A stretch of DNA of 64,000 nucleotides from Duganella sp. BJB480 (GTDB lineage Bacteria; Pseudomonadota; Gammaproteobacteria; Burkholderiales; Burkholderiaceae_D). Below are positions 19,583 through 27,767 of the stretch, one piece after another. The position numbers and the translations under genes were made by a program. The number at the start of each line of letters is the position of its first letter. Within the stretch, counting starts at the first letter, position 1. The stretch lies in contig QVIN01000004.1 of the NCBI GenBank assembly GCA_003416985.1, positions 372,001 to 436,000 on the forward strand. Direction: 5' to 3'. The notes below the pieces were generated by a model. That model had not been told where the DNA came from. It was given only the letters and a program-made list of their open reading frames with translations, and did not search any database.

Positions 19583-20700
19583 ATCCGTCGCACCACCACG
19601 CAGCCGATCGAATAGCCGGCGCCGAAGGAGCAGATCACGCCCAGCTGGCCGGGCGCCATGTCGTCGGAGTGCTTGTGGAAGGCGATTACCGAACCGGCCG
19701 ACGAGGTGTTGGCGTAGGTGTCCAAAATCACCGGCGCCTCGCCCGGCTCGGCGTCGCGGCCCAGCACCATGCGGCTGATCAGCAGGTTCATGTTCAGGTT
19801 GGCCTGGTGCAGCCAGTAGCGGCTCACCTGCGGCACTTCCAGGCCGGCGCTGGCGATGGTGGTCTTGATCATCTCGGCGGCCATCGGGCACACGTCCTTG
19901 AACACCTTGCGGCCCTGCTGGCGGAACAGCTTGTCCGGCTGGCCGATGCCCGACTCGTCGAAGCGGTTCAGGAAGCCGAAGTTGTTGCGGATGTTGTTCG
20001 AGAAGCTGGTCTTGAGCTTGGTCTCGACGATCTCCCAGCGGTGCGCGCCCTTGGCCGTGTCGGCCGCCTCGATCACCATCGCCGTGCAGGCGTCGCCGAA
20101 GATGAAGTGGCTGTCGCGGTCGCGCCAGTTCAGGTGGCCGCTGGTGATTTCAGGGTTGAGCACCAGCACCGCGCGCGCCTGGCCGCTCTGCACCGCCGCC
20201 ACCGCCTGCTGGATGCCGAAGGTGGCTGACGAGCAGGCCACGTTCATGTCGAAGCCGTAGCCCTCGATGCCCAGCGCGCCCTGCACCTCGACCGCCATCG
20301 CCGGATAGCCGCGCTGCATGTTGGAGCAGGCCACCAGCACCATGTCGATATCGGCCGCCACGCGGCCGGCGCGGTCCAGCGCCTGGCGCGCCGCCGCCAC
20401 GCAGATCTCCGCCTGCAGCGACAGTTCCTCGTCCGCGCGCTCGGGAATGCGCGACACCATGCGGGCCGGGTCCAGGATGCCGCTCTTCTCCATCACGTAG
20501 CGCGACTTGATGCCGGACGCCTTTTCAATGAAGGCCACGCTGGACATTTCCAGCGCCGTGACGGTGCCGTCCGCGATGGCGGCGGCGTTGTCGGCGTTGA
20601 ACTGTTCGGCGTAGGCGTTGAAGCATTCCACCAGCTCTTCGTTGGAGATCGACTGGGCTGGCGTAAAGAGACCGGTACCGCTGATGACCGCTTGTTTCAT
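19579..20700 (-). CDS. Beta-ketoacyl-ACP synthase III-like enzyme
   Basis: 373 residues, thiolase fold of the FabH type. The Cys-His-Asn triad is visible: C156 in NVACSSATFG, the His in YWLHQANLNMN and the Asn in DTYANTSSAGS. It is about 55 residues longer than housekeeping FabH (317 aa), mainly through an N-terminal insertion around residues 25-60 and a loop around GHLNWRDRDSHFIFGD. Such proteins initiate fatty acid or related acyl chains. No acp or fab genes adjoin it, so it is not the main FabH. Monocistronic; ctpA lies upstream on the same strand behind its own terminator. Confidence 0.88.
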   Translation of the reverse strand: MKQAVISGTGLFTPAQSISNEELVECFNAYAEQFNADNAAAIADGTVTALEMSSVAFIEKASGIKSRYVMEKSGILDPARMVSRIPERADEELSLQAEICVAAARQALDRAGRVAADIDMVLVACSNMQRGYPAMAVEVQGALGIEGYGFDMNVACSSATFGIQQAVAAVQSGQARAVLVLNPEITSGHLNWRDRDSHFIFGDACTAMVIEAADTAKGAHRWEIVETKLKTSFSNNIRNNFGFLNRFDESGIGQPDKLFRQQGRKVFKDVCPMAAEMIKTTIASAGLEVPQVSRYWLHQANLNMNLLISRMVLGRDAEPGEAPVILDTYANTSSAGSVIAFHKHSDDMAPGQLGVICSFGAGYSIGCVVVRRI

Positions 20701-20775
20701 GTTTAAACTTTCAAATTAAGCAATGGCGTGCGCCAGTAATGACGCAAATTCTACACAATGACTGCACGTTAGGCG

Positions 20776-20806
20776 AAAATAAAAGCGGCGCCCTTGAGGC
20801 GCCGCT
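20776..20806 (-). terminator. Intrinsic terminator of ctpA
   Basis: A perfect 9-bp stem (AGCGGCGCC 20784-20792, GGCGCCGCT 20798-20806, loop CTTGA), followed on the minus strand by a T-rich tail (rc of 20776-20784), 22 bp after the ctpA stop codon. Confidence 0.85.
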
Positions 20807-20827
20807 GAATTCGGTGATCAAAACCGC

Positions 20828-22291
20828 TTATTTCTTGGCCAGGTCCTTCTTGATGGCCAGATCTTTCTTGACCCCGACGTCGGCCTGCACCACGGCGGTC
20901 TCGGGCTTGGCCAGCTGCACCGGCAGGCCCTTCAGGTGGTTGAGCGCCTGCGCCAGCTGGAAATCGTCGGCGCTGCCGTATTCCAGCGGCTTGCGCTTCT
21001 TCTCCAGCGCCACGATGCGCAGCTGTTCTTCCAGCTCGTCGCGCTTGCTCTTGGCGATTTCCTGGTCGCGGTCGTTGCTCAGGTGCTTGTCGAGGTCGGC
21101 CTCGCGGGTGCGCAGCGCGTTCAGGCCGTCGCCGTCGGCGTTCTCGTCCACCGCCAGGTCGGGCACGATGCCCTTGGCCTGGATCGAGCGGCCGTTCGGC
21201 GTGTAGTAGCGCGCCGTGGTCAGCTTGACGGCGGTGTCGGCGGTCAGCTGGCGGATGGTCTGCACCGAACCCTTGCCGAAGGTCTGGGTGCCGACGATGT
21301 CGGCGCGCTTGTAATCCTGCAGCGCGCCGGCGACGATTTCCGACGCCGAGGCCGAACCGGTGTTGACCAGCACCACCATCGGCACCTGCTTGACCGCGGC
21401 CGGCAGCTTGGACAGCGCGTCGCCGTCGTTGCGCAGCGCGTAGTATTCGGGGCGGCCGTAGAAGATCTGCTTGGAGTCCGGCAGTTGGCCGTTGGTCGAG
21501 ACGATGGCCGCGTCCTTCGGCAGGAAGGCCGCCGCCACGCCGATCGCGCCCTGCAGCACGCCGCCCGGGTCGTTGCGCAGGTCCAGCACCAGGCCCTTGA
21601 TGTTCGGGTCCTGTTTGTACAGTTCGATAATCTTGGCGGCCAGGTCGTCCACGGTCGGCTCCTGGAACTGCGAGATGCGCAGCCATGCATAGCCAGGCTC
21701 GACCATTTTGCCCTTGACGCTCTTCTGGTGGATTTCCTCGCGCGTGATGTTGAACACCAGCGGCTCGGCCTCGCCCTTGCGCAGGATCGTCATGCTGACC
21801 TTGGTGTGCGGTTCGCCGCGCATCTTCTTGACCGACTCGTCCAGGCTCAGGCCCTTGACCGGGGTGCTGTCCAGGCGCGAGATCAGGTCGCCCGCCTTGA
21901 TGCCGGCGCGCCAGGCCGGCGAGTCCTCGATCGGCGCGACGATCTTGATGTAGCCGTCCTCGCTCTGGCCGATCTCGATGCCCAGGCCGACGAACTTGCC
22001 CTGCGAACCTTCACGCAGTTCGGCGTAGGCTTTCTTGTCCAGGTAGGCGGAATGCGGGTCCAGCGAGGCGACCATGCCGGAGATGGCTTCGGTCAGCAGC
22101 TTCTTGTCCTCGACCTTTTCGACGTAGTCGGATTTGATCAGGCCGAACACGTCGGCCAGCTGGCGCAGCTCCTCCAGCGGCAGTGGCGGGTCCACCGGCT
22201 TTTGCGCCATGGCGGAAAACTGCAGCGAGATCGCGATGCCGGCTACCACGCCCAGCCCGACCAGTCCAGAATTCTTTAATTTCTTGCCCAT
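20828..22291 (-). CDS. ctpA: Carboxy-terminal processing peptidase (S41)
   Basis: 487 residues. An N-terminal signal anchor (GLVGLGVVAGIAISLQFSAM) places the enzyme in the periplasm. A PDZ domain covers residues 95-175 (GLGIEIGQSEDGYIKIVAPI, WRAGIKAGDLI) and the S41 protease domain follows. The nucleophile Ser is in NTGSASASEIVAGAL and the base Lys in GTQTFGKGSVQT. The C-terminal 110 residues are highly charged (DADGDGLNALRT, LSNDRDQEIAKSKR) and end in VKKDLAIKKDLAKK. Tail-specific proteases of this family trim periplasmic proteins and cell-wall hydrolases. Monocistronic. Confidence 0.94.
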   Translation of the reverse strand: MGKKLKNSGLVGLGVVAGIAISLQFSAMAQKPVDPPLPLEELRQLADVFGLIKSDYVEKVEDKKLLTEAISGMVASLDPHSAYLDKKAYAELREGSQGKFVGLGIEIGQSEDGYIKIVAPIEDSPAWRAGIKAGDLISRLDSTPVKGLSLDESVKKMRGEPHTKVSMTILRKGEAEPLVFNITREEIHQKSVKGKMVEPGYAWLRISQFQEPTVDDLAAKIIELYKQDPNIKGLVLDLRNDPGGVLQGAIGVAAAFLPKDAAIVSTNGQLPDSKQIFYGRPEYYALRNDGDALSKLPAAVKQVPMVVLVNTGSASASEIVAGALQDYKRADIVGTQTFGKGSVQTIRQLTADTAVKLTTARYYTPNGRSIQAKGIVPDLAVDENADGDGLNALRTREADLDKHLSNDRDQEIAKSKRDELEEQLRIVALEKKRKPLEYGSADDFQLAQALNHLKGLPVQLAKPETAVVQADVGVKKDLAIKKDLAKK

Positions 22292-22654
22292 GTTTCACCT
22301 ATCGAAGCTGTTGCCGACAGCCGTCGCCGACGGGCCATCCCGCCTCAACGCGCTTGAGTCGAGTATAAACCTGATTCTCGGCAAACATGGTGGCCGTCGC
22401 GAAATGATTTATACCTTTACGAGAATTTACAACGCCCGGCGTTGACATTTGAAGCACACCAGCGCCCGCTTGGCGGTACGTCAATTTTGCTGTTTTGTAC
22501 GCAGTGTATCCTTCACGCTCACGACCGTAAGCAATTGTAAGAAGTCCTGTAACGGCGGGAGGCGCGACCTAAACTGAACTCGTAATTCTCTCTACCCTGA
22601 AGTGGTTTTCGCCTGCGCCCCAAGCGCAGGCTTTTTTTTATCCATGGAGCCGAC
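22292..22654. other. 363-bp intergenic region, ctpA to Spy-like gene
   Basis: No convincing gene is seen on either strand. The region holds the divergent promoters of ctpA and of the gene at 22655. A strong terminator-type hairpin is at 22611-22639 close to the latter start codon. Confidence 0.6.
22611..22639 (+). terminator. Terminator hairpin 15 bp before a start codon
   Basis: GCCTGCGC (22611-22618) pairs perfectly with GCGCAGGC (22624-22631) and is followed by eight T (22632-22639): a textbook intrinsic terminator on the plus strand. No upstream plus-strand gene ends here, and the ATG of the Spy-like gene follows 15 bases later. It may end a small RNA made from the 22440-22610 region or act as an attenuator for the downstream gene. 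Confidence 0.7.
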
Positions 22655-23245
22655 ATGCGTCTTAACTTCTCTTCCACGTTGCAGCGCCTGGCCATCGCGC
22701 TGGCGCTGAGCGCCGCCCTGCTGCCGGCCCGCGCGCTGCCCGTCATGGACATCCGCGCCGAGGACATGCTGCCGATGGCGGCCGAGCTGAAAAAATCGCT
22801 CAACCTCAACGCCAACCAGCAGATCCTGTGGCAGCAGACCGAAACCAAGACCCGCAACCTGCTGCGCGAGCGCCAGGCCCGCCGCGAGCGCCTGCAGGCG
22901 GCCACGCTGGCCGGCGCGCAGGGCGCCAACGTCGAGCTGCGCGACCTGGCCAAGGCGGTCGACGAGGAAACCACCGCCAGCGCGCTGGAGGAAAAGCTGC
23001 TGCGCGAATGGTGGCTGACCGTCAACGATGCCTTGAATGAAACGCAGCGCCAGGCGGTGGTGCAACTGGTGGCCGAGCAGCTGCAGCGCGTGCCGGACTC
23101 GGGCGCCCACAACGGCGCCATGCCGCACAAGCAGGAAGGCGGCGAGCAGCATCGCGGCGGCCGCAAGGGCGGCATGGGTGGCATGGGCGGCAGCGTTGGC
23201 GGCCCCGGCGGTGCCAGCATCAGCCTGCCGGGCGGCGGCGGTTGA
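22655..23245 (+). CDS. Spy/CpxP-like periplasmic protein with Gly-rich tail
   Basis: 196 residues. A signal peptide covers residues 1-28 (cleavage near ARALP). The body is mostly helical and charged (LNLNANQQILWQQTETKTRN, RERQARRERLQAA), with two segments resembling the LTxxQ repeats of Spy/CpxP-type periplasmic chaperones (NLNANQQILW, ALNETQRQAVVQL). The last 40 residues are a His/Gly-rich tail (KGGMGGMGGSVGGPGG). A role in envelope stress is plausible but inferred. Translation starts just after a terminator-like hairpin; GGAGCCGAC serves as ribosome site. Confidence 0.75.
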   Translation: MRLNFSSTLQRLAIALALSAALLPARALPVMDIRAEDMLPMAAELKKSLNLNANQQILWQQTETKTRNLLRERQARRERLQAATLAGAQGANVELRDLAKAVDEETTASALEEKLLREWWLTVNDALNETQRQAVVQLVAEQLQRVPDSGAHNGAMPHKQEGGEQHRGGRKGGMGGMGGSVGGPGGASISLPGGGG

Positions 23246-23330
23246 ACGGTACGCGCCGGTGTGTATCGTAAAGTAAAAATCGGGCCATGGCCCTTTTGGC
23301 AAGCGGGGCTGCCGGTAGAATGTGCAGCCT

Positions 23331-25544
23331 ATGAGCAAACTGATCTCCCTCGCCTGCCTGGCCCTGTTGGGCGCCTCCGAAGTCCACGCACAAACCGACG
23401 CCGCGCCCGCCAAGCCGGCGCTGGGACCGGACGGCAAGCCGGTGCCGCAGGTCACGATCAGCGGCGGCCGCGCCAGCGACATGGACGAGCGCCGCAACTC
23501 GGTGGCCGGCAAGCAGGTCTACGGCCGGGAGGAGCTCGACCGTAACGGCGACAGCAACCTCGGCGACGTGCTCAAGCGCCTGCCCGGCGTGACCATCGGC
23601 GGCCGCCCCGGCCGCGGCGGCGACGTCCGCATGCGCGGCATGGGCAGCGGCTACACGCAGGTGCTGCTGAACGGCGAACGGCCGCCGGCCGGCTTCTCGA
23701 TGGAATCGCTGTCGCCCGACCAGGTCGAGCGCGTCGAGGTGATGCGCGGCCCGGTCGCCGAGCACAGCACGCGCGCCATCGCCGGCACCATCAACATCAT
23801 CCTGCGCGACGGCTACCAGCAGAAGGACAAGCAGCTCAAGCTCACCGACGCCATCGAGCAGGGCCGCCACGCGCCCAACGTCTCGCTGACGGTGCCGGGC
23901 AAGACGGGCAGCCTGACCTGGCTGCTGACCGGCTCGGTCTTCGAGAACCGCCAGCACGACCAGGCCGAAACCTACAACCGCGACACCCGCGACGACGGCG
24001 TGGTGCTCAAGGACCAGAACGTGCTCGACCAGACCAAGCGCACCACGCGCGGCCTGCACCTGACGCCGCGCCTGTCGTACAAGTTCGACAACGGCGACAC
24101 GCTGAACTTCCAGCCCTTCCTGATGGTCAACCGCAGCGACAGCAACGCGCGCAGCGACCTGGCGCAGAACTTCGGCCTGGTGCCGCCGGCCCTGCAACAG
24201 CCGCCCGAATACAACCTGGCGCTGACCGGCAGCCATGCGGAGTCGACCTTCCTGCGCGGCTTCGGCAACTGGGTGCACAAGCTGGCGGGCGCGTCCAAGC
24301 TGGACGTCAAGTTCGGCTTCGGCGCCGGCCACAGCGACAGCGACTCGCTGCGCTACCAGTACGACAACGCCGGCAACCTGTTGCAGCGCTACAGCGACGA
24401 CGCCACCGTGCGCGACCGCAGCGCCAGCACCGGCGGCAAGTACACCACGCCGATCGGCAGGGAGCACGCGCTGGCGGCCGGCTGGGATATCGAGCTGGGC
24501 CACCGCGTCGAGACCAAGACCTCGCTCGACAAGAACGGCGTCTCGCAGTTCGGCGATTCCGGCGACAACCTGAGCGCCGACACCCGCCGCCTGGCCGTGT
24601 TCGCGCAGGACGAGTGGGACATCAGCAAGCAATGGTCGGGCTACGCCGGCCTGCGCTGGGAGGGCATCCGCACCACCAGCACGCGCGCCGGCCAGGACAT
24701 CGTCAACACCAGCAGCGTGCTGAGCCCGTTGCTGCACGGGGTCTACCGCATTCCCGGCCACGACAAGGACCAGATCCGCGCCAGCCTGACCAAGAGCTAC
24801 AAGGCCGCCAACATCCAGGATTTGATCGCCTTGCCGTCGCTGTCGCGGCTGAACAGCGCCACCCGGCCCGACCGCACCGGCAACCCCGACCTGAAGCCCG
24901 AGCTGGCGACCGGGCTCGACTTCGCGTACGAGCACTACCTGGGCCGCAGCGGCATCGTCACGGCAGGCGGCTTCGTGCGCGACATCAAGGACCTGATCCG
25001 CCGCGAGCTGACCCTGCAAAACACGCCGACCGGCCCGCGCTGGGTGTCGACGCCGGCCAACATCGGCCACGCGCGCACCAAGGGCATCGAGCTGGAGGCC
25101 AAGCTGCAGCTGCAGGAGCTGGTCGCGGGCGGCCCGGCGATCGATTTGCGTTCCAACTACAGCCGCTTCTGGTCCAGCGTCGACGGCATACCCGGCCCCA
25201 ACAACCGGCTCGACGCGCAACCGAAGCAGACCGCCAACGCCGGCCTGGACTGGCGCCTGAAACCGGTGCCGCTGACCTTGGGCGCCAGCCTGAACTGGAC
25301 GCCGGCCACCATCATCCAGAGCAGCGCCGAGCAGGTCGTGACCACCAGCCGCAAGCGCTCGTTCGACGCCTACGCGCTCTGGAAATACAGCTCACACCAT
25401 CAAATCCGCATTTCAGCCAACAATCTGGTGGCGGAGGACGCGCTCGGTAGTAATATCGTCACCGCCAACGGCCTGGCACAATTGGCCAACACGACCAACC
25501 AGACGTACGTCGTCTGGAGCGTCAAATACGAAATGAAATTCTGA
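23331..25544 (+). CDS. TonB-dependent outer membrane receptor
   Basis: About 737 residues from ATG 23331 (MSKLISLACLALLGASEVHA is a clear signal peptide); a GTG at 23322 is an unlikely alternative. The plug domain covers residues 40-160 (LGDVLKRLPGVTIGG, VRMRGMGSGYTQVLLNGERP, VERVEVMRGPVAEH, IAGTINIILRDG), followed by a barrel ending in an aromatic terminal residue (YVVWSVKYEMKF). The ligand is unknown. The first M13 peptidase starts 16 bp downstream, which suggests uptake of peptides or of a peptide-bearing ligand. No Fur box or TonB/ExbBD genes are visible nearby. Confidence 0.93.
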   Translation: MSKLISLACLALLGASEVHAQTDAAPAKPALGPDGKPVPQVTISGGRASDMDERRNSVAGKQVYGREELDRNGDSNLGDVLKRLPGVTIGGRPGRGGDVRMRGMGSGYTQVLLNGERPPAGFSMESLSPDQVERVEVMRGPVAEHSTRAIAGTINIILRDGYQQKDKQLKLTDAIEQGRHAPNVSLTVPGKTGSLTWLLTGSVFENRQHDQAETYNRDTRDDGVVLKDQNVLDQTKRTTRGLHLTPRLSYKFDNGDTLNFQPFLMVNRSDSNARSDLAQNFGLVPPALQQPPEYNLALTGSHAESTFLRGFGNWVHKLAGASKLDVKFGFGAGHSDSDSLRYQYDNAGNLLQRYSDDATVRDRSASTGGKYTTPIGREHALAAGWDIELGHRVETKTSLDKNGVSQFGDSGDNLSADTRRLAVFAQDEWDISKQWSGYAGLRWEGIRTTSTRAGQDIVNTSSVLSPLLHGVYRIPGHDKDQIRASLTKSYKAANIQDLIALPSLSRLNSATRPDRTGNPDLKPELATGLDFAYEHYLGRSGIVTAGGFVRDIKDLIRRELTLQNTPTGPRWVSTPANIGHARTKGIELEAKLQLQELVAGGPAIDLRSNYSRFWSSVDGIPGPNNRLDAQPKQTANAGLDWRLKPVPLTLGASLNWTPATIIQSSAEQVVTTSRKRSFDAYALWKYSSHHQIRISANNLVAEDALGSNIVTANGLAQLANTTNQTYVVWSVKYEMKF

Positions 25545-25560
25545 CCAAGAAGGAAACGCA

Positions 25561-27591
25561 GTGAAACGATATGTGCTGAGCGCGCTGACCCTGAGCCTGA
25601 TGACCGCCTTCGCCGGCGCCGCCGACACCGCCCCGGTGTCCGGCATCGACACCCAATACATCGACGCCGGCGTGCGTCCGCAAGACGACTTCTACCGTTA
25701 CCTGAACGGCGGCTGGCTGAAGACGGCGCAGATCCCGGAAGACAAGTCCAGCTGGGGCACCTTCGCCAAGCTGCGCGACGACGTGCTGCCGCAGCTGCGC
25801 GCCATCATCGAAGCGGCCGAGGCCGACAAGACCCGCAAGGCCGGCGGCGACGCCCAGAAGATCGGCGATATGTACGCCAGCTTCATGGACGAGAAAAAGC
25901 TGGAGTCGCTGGGCGTGAAGCCGCTGGCGGGCGAGCTCAACCGCATCCGCGCCATCAAGGACAAGAAAGCCTTCCCGATGCTGATCGCCCACCTGGGCGA
26001 GATCGGCGTTGCCACGCCATACGGCCTGTACGTGAGCCAGGACGCGCGCGAATCGACCAGGTACGCGGTCGGCATCTCGCAAAGCGGCCTCGGCCTGCCG
26101 GACCGCGACTACTACCTGAAGAAGGACGACGCCAGGCTGGCCGACACGCTGGTTAAATACGAGGCGCACGTGGCCAAGATCCTGGCGCTGGGCGGCGACA
26201 AGCACGCCGCCGCCAGCGCCAAGGCCGTGGTCGCGCTGGAGAGCGCGCTGGCCGAGGCGCAATGGAGCAAGGTCGAGAACCGCGACCCGGTCAAGCGCTA
26301 CAACAAGATGTCGATCGCCAAGCTGGCCGAGCTCGCGCCGGGCTACGACTGGCAGCACGCGCTGGCGGCGGCCGGCGTGGCCAACAAGGTCGACTACGTC
26401 ATCGTCAACCAGCCGGGCTACCTGGGCGGCTTCAACGCCGCGCTGGACAAGACCGACCTGGCGACCTGGAAATCCTACTTCGAATGGCAGCTGCTGCGCC
26501 GCGCCTCGCCGTATCTGTCGAAGGACTTCGCCGACGCCAACTTCGATTTCTACAGCACCGTGCTGACCGGCGTGGCCGTCAAGCCGCCGCGCTGGAAGTC
26601 GGCGGTGGGCCTGGTGGAGAACAGCCTGGGCGAAGTGCTGGGCAAGCTGTACGTGGGCCAGTACTTCCCGCCCGAGCGCAAGGCGCGCATGGAAGAGCTG
26701 GTCAAGAACCTGCTGGCCGCATACAAGAGCAGCATCGACACGCTGGACTGGATGAGTCCGGAAACCAAGCAGCAGGCGCAAGCCAAGCTGGCCAAGTTCA
26801 CGCCCAAGATCGGCTACCCGAACAAATGGCGCGACTACTCGTCGCTGGCCATCGTCAAGGGCGACCTGGTGGGCAACGCCATGCGCGCCTCGGTGTTCGG
26901 CCACCAGCGCATGATCAACAAGCTGGGCAAGCCGATCGACCGCGAAGAGTGGGGCATGACGCCGCAGACCATCAACGCGTATTACAACTCGACGATGAAC
27001 GAGATCGTGTTCCCGGCCGCCATCCTGCAGCCGCCGTTCTTCGACGCCAAGGCCGACGACGCCGTCAACTACGGCGCCATCGGCGCGGTGATCGGGCACG
27101 AGATCAGCCACGGCTTCGACGACAAGGGCAGCCAGTCCGACGGCGACGGCAACCTGCGCGACTGGTGGACCAAGGAAGACCGCGCCAACTTCAAGGCCAA
27201 GGCCGACGCGCTGGTCAAGCAATACGACGGCTACAGCCCGATCAAGGGCTACCACGTCAACGGCGCGCTGACGCTGGGCGAGAACATCGCCGACAACAGC
27301 GGCGTGGCGATCGCGTACAAGGCTTATAAATTGTCGCTGGGCGGCAAGGAAGCGCCGGTGATCGACGGCCTGACGGGCGACCAGCGTTTCTACATGGGCT
27401 TTGCGCAGGTATGGCGCAGCAAGACGCGCGACGAGCAGCAGATCATGCTGATCAAGACCGACCCGCACTCGCCGGGCCAGTTCCGCGCCAACGGCACCAT
27501 GGTCAACCAGCCGGGCTTCTACGAAGCGTTCGGCGTCAAGCCGGGCGACCAGATGTATGTTGCGCCGGAACAGCGCGTGATCATCTGGTAA
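25561..27591 (+). CDS. Secreted M13-family metallopeptidase, copy 1
   Basis: 676 residues with GTG start at 25561 (AGAAGGAAA upstream). Signal peptide MKRYVLSALTLSLMTAFAGA (residues 1-20). Neprilysin/PepO-like M13 peptidase: zinc motif HEISH (H513, E514, H517), third ligand E574 with D578 in ENIADNSG, substrate-binding NAYYNSTMNE upstream and the conserved C-terminal Trp (VIIW). It cleaves peptides, probably in the periplasm. It follows the TonB receptor by 16 bp and precedes two paralogues. A stem-loop with T run at 27617-27643 ends the unit. Confidence 0.95.
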   Translation: MKRYVLSALTLSLMTAFAGAADTAPVSGIDTQYIDAGVRPQDDFYRYLNGGWLKTAQIPEDKSSWGTFAKLRDDVLPQLRAIIEAAEADKTRKAGGDAQKIGDMYASFMDEKKLESLGVKPLAGELNRIRAIKDKKAFPMLIAHLGEIGVATPYGLYVSQDARESTRYAVGISQSGLGLPDRDYYLKKDDARLADTLVKYEAHVAKILALGGDKHAAASAKAVVALESALAEAQWSKVENRDPVKRYNKMSIAKLAELAPGYDWQHALAAAGVANKVDYVIVNQPGYLGGFNAALDKTDLATWKSYFEWQLLRRASPYLSKDFADANFDFYSTVLTGVAVKPPRWKSAVGLVENSLGEVLGKLYVGQYFPPERKARMEELVKNLLAAYKSSIDTLDWMSPETKQQAQAKLAKFTPKIGYPNKWRDYSSLAIVKGDLVGNAMRASVFGHQRMINKLGKPIDREEWGMTPQTINAYYNSTMNEIVFPAAILQPPFFDAKADDAVNYGAIGAVIGHEISHGFDDKGSQSDGDGNLRDWWTKEDRANFKAKADALVKQYDGYSPIKGYHVNGALTLGENIADNSGVAIAYKAYKLSLGGKEAPVIDGLTGDQRFYMGFAQVWRSKTRDEQQIMLIKTDPHSPGQFRANGTMVNQPGFYEAFGVKPGDQMYVAPEQRVIIW

Positions 27592-27616
27592 GCGCTTAAC
27601 CGCCCCAAAAAAACAC

Positions 27617-27643
27617 AAAAAGGCCACTGCGTGTGGTCTTTTT
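27617..27643 (+). terminator. Intrinsic terminator after M13 copy 1
   Basis: AAAAAGGCCAC (27617-27627) pairs with GTGGTCTTTTT (27633-27643) over a 5-nt loop with one G-U pair; the right arm itself ends in five T. It lies 26 bases after the stop codon. Confidence 0.75.
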
Positions 27644-27661
27644 GTTATCGTTGCACAACTT

Positions 27662-27746
27662 GGGGTCAAGTCTGACATTCGGACACGAGCTCTGCTGTAG
27701 ACGCCGTCTACAGCAGAGCTCGTGTCCGAATGTCAGACTTGACCCC
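27662..27746. repeat. Perfect 42-bp inverted repeat, 1-nt spacer
   Basis: Arms 27662-27703 and 27705-27746 are exact reverse complements around a single C at 27704. I checked every one of the 42 pairs. Outer ends are GGGGTCAAGTCTGACATTCG and its complement. It sits between the terminator of M13 copy 1 and the ribosome site of copy 2. In RNA it would form a very long hairpin without a T tail, so it is not a normal terminator. It resembles an extragenic REP-type or mobile palindrome; origin unknown. Confidence 0.9.
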
Positions 27747-27767
27747 ACCCCCTTACAGGAGAGAGTC

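Noticed and set aside
25522..27678. Long minus-strand open frame opposite M13 copy 1 (similar ones opposite copies 2 and 3)
   Set aside because: Antisense shadows of highly biased codons; composition (Val/Arg/Ala/Gln) has no family signal and the sense genes are clear.
27633..27767. N-terminal extension of M13 copy 2 by about 45 codons
   Set aside because: It would translate the 42-bp palindrome and destroy the signal peptide position; the TTG at 27768 with AGGAGAG aligns with the paralogues.
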